Assembly (NCBI RefSeq): GCF_900890425.1
Contig: NZ_CAAHFG010000002.1
Coordinates: 1,116,001 to 1,180,000, forward strand
Origin: Pontiella desulfatans
GTDB taxonomy: Bacteria > Verrucomicrobiota > Kiritimatiellia > Kiritimatiellales > Pontiellaceae
Length of the DNA: 64,000 bases
Direction of reading: 5' to 3'
The position numbers and the translations under genes were made by a program. Position 1 is the first letter of the stretch. The number at the start of each line of letters is the position of its first letter. Under the pieces are notes generated by a model. It had not been told where the DNA came from and made no database searches. It saw only the letters and a program-made list of their open reading frames with translations. This document shows, in pieces, positions 32,565 through 40,800 of the stretch.

Positions 32565-33959
32565 ATGAGGCACCGGACATTTTTAAAGGGAGCGGCGCTT
32601 TCGTCGTTGGCACTATCCACAAGGCTTTGGGCCGGGAACCGGGAAAACGGGGAGCGCCCCAACATTTTGCTGATCATGACCGACCAGCAGATCGCGGATG
32701 GGTATAGTTCCAAGCTGGGCGGTCGATATCTGGATACCCCGGCCATGGATGCGCTGGCGAACCGCAGCCGGATCTACGAACGCGCTTATTCGCCCAATCC
32801 CATCTGCATGCCTGCGCGCACCTCCATGTGGTCGGGGCGCTATCCGCATGAGACGGGCATTCTCACGAACCAAAAGGCCACCATCGATCCATCGGAATTT
32901 CCAACGCTGGGAACCGTGTTCGGCCGCGCGGGCTACCAGACCGCATATGTCGGGAAATGGCATGCAGCCTACCCGGTGAAGGATGCCGGGCACCATGGCT
33001 TCCAGTGGTCGGAAAACATGGCGGACAACGGCAATGGGCTCGATCCCGCCACGCCGGCCGCTGCCGCCGGGTTCATCCGCCGGAGCCACGGCAAACCCTG
33101 GCTGCTGGTGGTCTCCTTCAATAATCCGCACAACATTTGCGAGTGGGCCAGGGGGCATGCCTTGCCCGATGGCGAAATCGGGAAGCCCCCTCCACCCAAC
33201 GAGTGCCCGCCGCTCGCCGCCAACCATGCGCCGCCCCAAAACGAGAGCGACATCATGGCGCAGATGCGCGATTCCTATCACGCCACCCGCATGTGCACCC
33301 CCGTCGGGAGCTTCGGCGAAAAGGAGTGGCGCGAATACCGCTGGGCCTACTACCGCATGATCGAAAAGGTGGATAGCCAGGTTGGCCAGGTGCTCCGGGC
33401 CTTGGAGGATTCCGGCCAATGGAAGGATACGCTGGTCGTTTTCACCAGCGACCATGGCGACATGATGGGGGCGCACCGCTGGAACCAGAAAACCGTCTTT
33501 TTCGATGAAGCTTCCCGCATTCCGTTTTTCCTGGCCCTCCCCGGCCAGATCAAGCCCGGGGTATCCAGGCGGCTGGTGAACATGGGGGTGGATCTCATGC
33601 CAACCCTATGCGACTTCGCCGGAATCCAACCCCCGGCAAACCTGCCGGGGGAAAGCCTCAGAACGGAAACCGGTTCCCGTGAAGTTGTCGTCGTGCAAAA
33701 CCACATGGTGCAGGGCGAGGAGCTCAACGGTCAAAAACCCGAACCCGAAGGCCGCATGGTTCGCAGCGCGCGCTATAAATATTGCGCCTTCAACCTGGGC
33801 GAACAGCGCGAAGAGCTCTACGACATGGAAAAGGACCCCGGCGAAACCATCAACCAGGCCGCCAATCCCGAATTCAAATCCATCCTCCGCCAGCACCGCG
33901 ACTATCTAAGGGATTGGGCCGCCCGGCACGGCGACCGCTTCGCTCGACCTGGTGGCTAG
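32565..33959 (+). CDS. Secreted sulfatase, Cys type
   Basis: Product of 464 residues. The N-terminus MRHRTFLKGAALSSLALSTRLWA is a signal peptide resembling a Tat signal (HRTFLK, with His in place of the first Arg). The alkaline-phosphatase-like core starts RPNILLIMTDQQIADG with the metal-binding Asp. The signature C-M-P-A-R lies at NPICMPARTSMWSGRYPHE (about residue 83), so Cys is matured to formylglycine. FTSDHGDMMGAHRW carries the later metal ligands, and the C-terminal SARYKYCAFNLGEQREELYDMEKDPGE is typical. The ATG at 32565 follows AAGGAG. The substrate is probably a sulfated polysaccharide unit. The maturase anSME is encoded at 23153-24499. Confidence 0.93.
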   Translation: MRHRTFLKGAALSSLALSTRLWAGNRENGERPNILLIMTDQQIADGYSSKLGGRYLDTPAMDALANRSRIYERAYSPNPICMPARTSMWSGRYPHETGILTNQKATIDPSEFPTLGTVFGRAGYQTAYVGKWHAAYPVKDAGHHGFQWSENMADNGNGLDPATPAAAAGFIRRSHGKPWLLVVSFNNPHNICEWARGHALPDGEIGKPPPPNECPPLAANHAPPQNESDIMAQMRDSYHATRMCTPVGSFGEKEWREYRWAYYRMIEKVDSQVGQVLRALEDSGQWKDTLVVFTSDHGDMMGAHRWNQKTVFFDEASRIPFFLALPGQIKPGVSRRLVNMGVDLMPTLCDFAGIQPPANLPGESLRTETGSREVVVVQNHMVQGEELNGQKPEPEGRMVRSARYKYCAFNLGEQREELYDMEKDPGETINQAANPEFKSILRQHRDYLRDWAARHGDRFARPGG

Positions 33960-34037
33960 GCATGGTGAAAACATCGTAGCCACTTGGCCGGAGGGGCGCA
34001 CGGCGTATCGTGTATTAAACGTTCTGCAAAAAAGAAA

Positions 34038-34066
34038 GAGCCGATGGAGGTTTCCTCCATCGGCTC
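34038..34066 (-). terminator. Hairpin terminator of the PEP-CTERM gene
   Basis: Perfect 13-bp stem GAGCCGATGGAGG/CCTCCATCGGCTC with loop TTT. On the minus strand the hairpin is followed by TTTCTTTTTTG, so it terminates the gene at 34102-34698. The sulfatase on the other strand has no T-tract of its own here. Confidence 0.85.
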
Positions 34067-34101
34067 GTCGTGGCCTTCGTGAAGCTGTTCTGTGCGGTTG
34101 C

Positions 34102-34698
34102 TTAGACCATGAAGACGCGGCGGATGAACAGGGCGCCCGCGCCCACCAGCACGGTGAGTCCGATCGTTGCCGGCTCCGGGATGACTTCGAAGGTGGCGTT
34201 GTAATTGGAGCCACCATTGCTATCCCACGCAGAATTTCCATTATTCGCTTTTCCTTCCACCCAAACGGCAAGGTTGTAACTGCCTACTCCAAGGCTGTGG
34301 GCGGTGATCAAGTCAACCGAAAGGTCGGTTACGTTTGCGCCATTAACGTCTGTTCCCTGCTGATCGTTGGGTGCGGAATAGGACTGAAACGCATATGAAA
34401 TTTCGCCGGAGGCGGTATCAGCACCGGTAATGCTGTAAAACATTTTAATATAATCCACGCCAGTGCCTTCTGCCCAGAATCCGGTCTGTCCTCCCAGCCA
34501 TAGGTTCGACTCGAACTCGCCGAGGTCAGCCCCGTTCAAGCTTTGCGACTGTGCGGTGCCGTTCAAGTTGTACCATGTTGCGTCAACATTAGGCGATGTG
34601 TCGGAGAGATAGGCGTATCCGTTGAAAATCGTACTGGCGGATGCCGACACGGCGAATAGAATGCTTAAGCTGGCTGCGAATATCAGTTTTTTATTCAT
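34102..34698 (-). CDS. PEP-CTERM sorting domain protein
   Basis: Product of 198 residues. A Sec signal peptide (KKLIFAASLSILFAVSASA) precedes a beta-rich, Gly/Asn/Ser-rich body. The C-terminus carries the full PEP-CTERM signal: VIPEPATIGLTVLVGAGALFIRRV, with the PEP motif, a transmembrane segment and an Arg pair. PEP-CTERM proteins are processed by exosortase (EpsH) and linked to exopolysaccharide or surface structures; no exosortase is in this window. The start at 34698 follows AGGAGATGAAAC, an excellent ribosome-binding site. Ligand or function unknown. Confidence 0.9.
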   Translation of the reverse strand: MNKKLIFAASLSILFAVSASASTIFNGYAYLSDTSPNVDATWYNLNGTAQSQSLNGADLGEFESNLWLGGQTGFWAEGTGVDYIKMFYSITGADTASGEISYAFQSYSAPNDQQGTDVNGANVTDLSVDLITAHSLGVGSYNLAVWVEGKANNGNSAWDSNGGSNYNATFEVIPEPATIGLTVLVGAGALFIRRVFMV

Positions 34699-34860
34699 GT
34701 TTCATCTCCTTATTACTTGCACGCGCCCCATTGAAAACGAGAACTCGGAAAGTATCCATATCCGTTGGGGGAAAGTCAATTATGTATATGCCAACATTCC
34801 CCGTTTTTTGAGCGGATCGACCGGTCTGTTGTGGATGTGGATGCCTCATGGTTGCGTTTT

Positions 34861-37800
34861 TTACGGGTATTCAATTTTGATTTGGTAGAAGCGGTTCGAC
34901 AGGGAGGGATCGCCGGGCGGCGGAGCCGTCTGGGAGCCGTCGTCGATCCAGGTCCGGACGTCTCCGTCGCCGTCCAGCGGGGTGGGTGTGGCAACGTTCC
35001 ACGGTGCGGTGGCCAGCGCGTTGTTCTTGTACCACACGGTGTATTTGCGCCCGGGCTTGGTCGGGAATTGGAGTTCCAGGCCGGATGGATCGGGCTGGAT
35101 TGATCCGATGGCGGGGAATTCCGCACCGTTGTCGGGAGCCGTTCCGGCAATGTATTCGCCGCCGTTGTCGATGCCGTCGTGGTCTTCGTCGTTGGCCGCG
35201 TCGGAACCGCTGTCGGGATCGAGGAAGCCGTATTGCAGCTCAAAGTCGTCCGGCACCCCGTCGCCGTCGGAATCGACGCCGCCGAGGCCGAGGCCGAGCG
35301 AGAAGGCAAAGTTGCCGGAGCCATAGAGCTCGACCTGGTGCGTCTGCGCCTGGTTGCGCATGTTCACGGTGTGGAAGTTGCCGTTTCCGTCGTCGGTCGC
35401 GCCCGGATTGTAGGCGGCATTCGCTCCCAGCGTCAGCGCGGCGGCGACCGGATGGCCTGAGCCCGCGTTGGCGAGGCTGAGCGCGTCGCCGTTGACCTGC
35501 AGGCCGCCCAGGTTGCGCTGCCCTCGTTTGAGCAGGTCGAGCAGGTTGGGGGAGAGTCCGTTGCGCACATACAGCGTGTTCAAGCCGCCGCCGATGGCAT
35601 AGGCGACGTCGAACGCCACGTCGGAGCCACCGAGCGTGATGGTCTTGACGATCTTCCCGTCCGCGGTGGCGAACCGCCAGCCGGTGCCCGAGGGCGCGTT
35701 GGTGGCGCCGTAGGTTTCGTTGACATACCCGCTGGTGCCGCCCGCCCCGTCGTCGGCAAACCAATCCTTGAGGCAGGAGGTGCGGTAGGCAACAATTCCG
35801 CCGGCGCCATCCAGGTTGACGTTGCCCTCGTGCTCCGTCTCCGAACCGGAATAGCTGGCCAGGTTGCCGACCATCTGGAAAATATCGCCGCTGTCCGGGT
35901 TGCGCGCCCACGCCGCCGTCATTCGGCCGCCCGTGCTTTCGAGCACGGCGAACACGCCGGCGTTGTAGAGCAGGTATTCGGCAAGGCCGTCGAGGTCGAT
36001 ATCCTCGGCCGCAGCCACCGCGTTCGGGGGCGGCGCGGCCGCCCACTGCGCGACGCGGCCATAGATGGCGGCCATCCGGGTTTGCGATTGGGCGAAGCGG
36101 GCAAAGCCTTCCATTTCGTCGTAGGTCGTGTCGGGATAGACAAATTCGCCGGTGGAAAACTTGGTCAGGTCGACCGGGGCGTGGGTTTGCGCGTGGAACG
36201 CCGTTTCGAACACCGAGGCGTGCAGCGTGGCCCGGGCGAGCTGGCCGAGCGCGCCGTCCGGGGTGGCGAGCGCGGAAACCTGCGCCCAGCTGCTGCTGAC
36301 GATGCCGCCGGAGTACAGCATGCCGTACTCATCGGGCACCGGGACGCCCGGCAGGGTTTCGAACAGGTGGTGCTCCAGGCCCTGGTTGAAGGCGGAGCCG
36401 ACATACCAGTTGTCATAGTTGCCCTGCGCCGCATGCTGGATCCAGTCGTGGCCGGTCTTTTCGAGTGGCAGTCCCGTGCCGCGATCAACCGTGTTCCACA
36501 CATCGCCGGTGCCGTCCGGCGGCGTGGAAACATCGATCTCGCCCGAGGCAATCTGGTCGGCGCTGACGATGTTGATCCAGCCCTTGTTGGCCATCCAGGC
36601 CATGACGGTGTCGTAGCCGTCCGCCTTGGAGGCATCGCCGAACTCGCTCCAGTCCATTTGGAGCGTCATCACCTGGGGGTGCTGGCCGTTCCAGGTGCCG
36701 GAGCGGGCGCGGCGGTTGAGCACTTCGCGCAGTTCCAGCGCGGGGCCGCTGTCGTGCGTTTGGAAGCGGAAGTCGTGTTGCCGGTTCGAGATGGGGATGC
36801 AGTGGATGCCATTCACCATGTTGATCCGGTGCGCATGGTCGCCGGTGACTTCATCGATGCCGAACCAGCGGTAGAGGTGCTGCGATTGGTCGATGAAGGT
36901 GTGGTCGAAGCCCAGCGCCTGGATCTTCGCGAGGACGTCGTCGTCGAGCACGCGCTCCGGCGTCCAGAAGACGCGTTCGGAGACGGTTCCATAGAGGGTT
37001 TCGAGGAACTCCGTGGCCAGATCGACGTTGTCGGCATTGAAGTCCGGCGTGAAATAGGGCAGCAGGTGGTCGGAGAAGGTGCTCGCCATGAGATCGACCA
37101 CGTCGGCGGCAACCAACTCCTTGATCCGGGCGTTCAGCGCCGGGCCGTCGCGCCACGGCGGCGCGGTGTCGCCGGCCCGCGCCCATTCGATGGCCGAGGC
37201 CAGCGTCGGGGTGACATGCAGCGAGAGCGGCGCGGCGAACGCCTCGTGCGTGTCGAGCGGGCGGTAGAACCCCCCGCCTTCGCCATCGTTGATCATCTCC
37301 TGGATCACGCTGCCTGGCTGGATATGCCGGTTGCCGTGGATCAGCGGGATCACCTTGATCTGCTGGCCGCGGTTGTTGTCGGCATTGATGCCAACCCATT
37401 CCGTGAGCGATTCGAGCGCGACCCGCGCGTTGTAGCGCTCGCTGTCCACATCCCCCGTGTTGATTCCGGCGTAGTCCTCCGCAATCCAATCCGTGCGGAT
37501 GGAGTCCTGGATGTCGGGGCCGTCCAGCTCGCCCGCGCCGCCGTCGGTGCCGTCGCGGGTGGTGAAGACCTGGAAGTTGAGCTGGGCGAAGCTACCGTTC
37601 CATCCCGCATCGAGCAGGGCTTGGCGGTGGATGGAACATTCGACGGAATCGAGTGCCGAGTCGAAGTAGGCTTCCTTGAAGCCGGCGGCATGGGCCTGCG
37701 TCCGCACGTCCACATCCGCCGGGCCATAGACGATGGAGTCCGCCAGCGTGTCGGTATCGTCGCTGCCGGGCGCGTTGACATAGACCGTGCCATGGTCGGC

Positions 37801-40800
37801 GTCGTAGACGGCCACAACCGCTTCCCAGCGCATGTCGGTGAGCACATCGACGTTGTCCACGAGCTTGCGCTCGCCAACGGCGGTGTTGCCGGTGTCGATG
37901 ACGACATAGAAGTCCAGCCCGCTATCCTCGGCGAAGGCGGCGAGGTCGAAGAGGTCGATGCGGAAATAGAGGTTGCCGTCGCCGCCGTTGCCGACCGCGC
38001 CGCCGTCCTGCGCATAGACGGCGAGCAGGTCGCGGGAGGATTCAAGCCCGTCGCTGGCCCACGGGCGGTAGTAGACATCGCCGCCGCTGGCGGATTCGAG
38101 TTCGTCGTAGGGGTCGAGCGCGATGAGGTCTTCGTCTTTCCAGTCGGTGAACTCCCGCGCATTCGCGACCGCACCCACCACCACCTCGGCCTGGGGGCCG
38201 ATCACGATGGAGGGGGTTGGCGGCGGGCCGCCGGAATCGGATACGCGGGGATTCGTTCCGTTGATCAACTCCGCCAGGTTGCTGGAGCCGTCGCCATCGA
38301 GGTCGCCGGCCGGGCCGTTTTGGGCATCGCCATCCGAAGCGGCGGCGGTGCCCAGGTTGTCGGTTCCGTCGTCCAGCGGGTTGAGGCCATAGGAAGCTTC
38401 CCAGCCGTCGGGCAGTCCGTCGTCGTCGGTGTCGGGATTCAATGGGTCGGTCTCCGCCCACGCCTCGCCGGCGTCGTATGCGCGGTCGCCGTCGGTGTCG
38501 CCGTCGATGGTGCCGTTGGCGTTCACATCTTCGCCGTGTCCGTCGCTCAAGCCGTCCTGGTCGGTGTCGGCGTTGTTGGGGTCGGTTTCGAGCCAGGTGT
38601 CGGAGCCGTCGAGCGAGCCATCCGGCCAATTGCGGGCGAGCCAGGGGGTCCAGTCCGGCGGGATGGATTCGCCGTCGCCGTCGACCCAGCCGTTGCGGTT
38701 GGCATCCTCGAGTCCGTCGGGCAGGCCGTCGAAGTCGGTGTCGGGATTGTTGGGATCGGTCGTTGTTCCGGCCTTGAGGTCGGTTTTGGTTCCTTCGCTG
38801 TATGCGGAAACGCCGGGCACGAGGTTGTAGTTGTCGTAGGTGTTGTAGAAGGGCGGGTCGAGGTCGCTGATGAAGTTGGGGAAGCCGTCGCCGTCCGTAT
38901 CGGTTGTTGCGTGCGTTGCGTTGGTGTCGGCCGGAAGCCGCCAGCCCGCTTCCAGGCCGTCCGGCAACCCGTCGCCGTCGCTGTCCGGACTCGAGGGTTC
39001 CGTGAGGCCGTAGATCGTCCAGGCGTGCACGTCGGAATTGATCCATTCCGTAACGGGGGTGGAGGGCAGGGGCTTGGGCGTCTGTTCGTCGAAATCGGAA
39101 ATGCCGTCGTCGTCGTCATCGGGGTCGGCGGCGTTCGCGGCCGCGGTTTCGCGGAGGATGACCCGCGCTTCCCGCAGGGCCGAGGCCTCCACGGTGTTGG
39201 TGTTGCCGTCGGTATCGACGCTGGCGAGCAGGCGGAAGGTGCCTTCGATCTGCGCGGCGTCGTTGGTCAGCGGGAAGTTCCAGGTGAAATGCCAGCCCAG
39301 ATAGCCATTGGTGGCCACCGGGTTGCCGGGGTCGCCGGCCATGCTGCCGGTTCCCTGGGCAAAGGAGACGCCGACGTGCAGGGCATTCGTTTCGGTTTCG
39401 AGATAGACCGCGTATTGGCGCTGGGTGGCCACCGGTGCCGCGACGTCCGGCAGGACAATGTGGAAGGGGTCGCCCTGCGCATCGGCGATCGGCGGGGCAA
39501 CGATGTTGACGTAGGGTTCAACCACCGGCCACGAAAGGAACGTCCGCTTGGCGGACAGGGCCGGGTAGCCGTCCCGGTCGTACTGCGCGGCCAGCGTGTG
39601 CGGATAGTTGGGCAGGTCGTTGAAATAGTTTTCCATCGTGAAGGCCAGCGCGTGGTAGTCCGCGGTCACGTCGTAGTTGATTTGATAGGACAAGCGCGGC
39701 TGCAGGTTGCTGTCGACGCACAGGGTGAGCGCATCCAGCAGCTCCCCGGTCGTGAGGCCGTCGGCGAGCGACTTGGAAAAATGGATCTTGGCAACATAGC
39801 CGGGGCCGATCCGCTCGCCATCGCCCTGCGGATAGGCGGTGAAGAAGCGGACGTCCGGCCCGCTGGTGTTGACGGTGCGCGCGAGCGTGGTGAAATGGCC
39901 GACCGCATCGGCCAATGCATGGTTGGTGGAGGACGAGGCCTCCTTCAGGCGCACTTCGATCGTGGCACTGCCGCTGGCGGGAATGTTGACGTAGTCGAAG
40001 CGCCATTCCAGCGGGTGGCCGGAACCGACGCCGGGGCCGGGCTCCACCGCGAGGGCGGGCGCCCAGGCGCCGTTGCCCTGCTCCGCGCCCGTTGCGCTGT
40101 CGTCGTTTCCGGCATCGCTATCCAAGATGCGGTAGAAGACCTCCACGACGCTGTCGTCGCTCCGGACCACGAAGCCATACGATGAGCCGTGCAGGGTGTC
40201 GCCGTCGTTGGCCGGATAGACGATTTCCCCTTCCGGTCGCTGGGTGTCGTAGTAGAAGGTCTGGACGTTCAGGTTGAAGAGGGGGGCCGCGCCGCCGCGG
40301 TTCAGGCAGGCCTTGGTCCGGAGCACATGGTAGCCCTCCGCGAGGCCGGCCTGTTGCGTGCCGAAGTTGTTGTGGGGGCGGAAGGTTGCGGTTTCGGCAT
40401 TGAAGTTGGTGATGGTGAACATCGTTTCCATCGGCTTCTTCAGCTCAATGTCGTTGGCGCCGTAGGGGAAGATGCTGGAGGCATCGGGGCGGGCCACGCC
40501 GATCTTGTAGCGCACGACGGTGCCCGGCGCCTGGGCTGGGAGGGTGCCCTTCCACCATTCCGGCGTACCGCCCGGATCCGGCGCGCCGGTGTGGGCGAAG
40601 GAGAGCCCGGCAACCTGCGTGGTGCCCTTGCCAGCCCCGCCGCTTCCTTCCGGGTAGCTGCCGCCATCGGCCGTGTAGTAGAGCCAGGCGCGTTGCACCT
40701 GCCCGGTGTAGCCCACCTTCACCCAGACCGTGATGTTTGAGTTGGCCGCGTTTTCCGGGGCCGGGGAAAACTGGAGGGAGGCCGAACCGTTGCTGGCTTG

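Noticed and set aside
33952-34398. 148-codon plus-strand frame opposite the PEP-CTERM gene
   Set aside because: The minus strand has signal peptide, PEP-CTERM tail, terminator and strong ribosome-binding site.
35830-40185. Open plus-strand frame of 1451 codons opposite the giant glycoside hydrolase gene
   Set aside because: It is an antisense shadow caused by GC-rich third positions; the minus strand has clear GH13 and GH57-like motifs, signal peptide and ribosome-binding site, while the plus frame has no recognisable domain.
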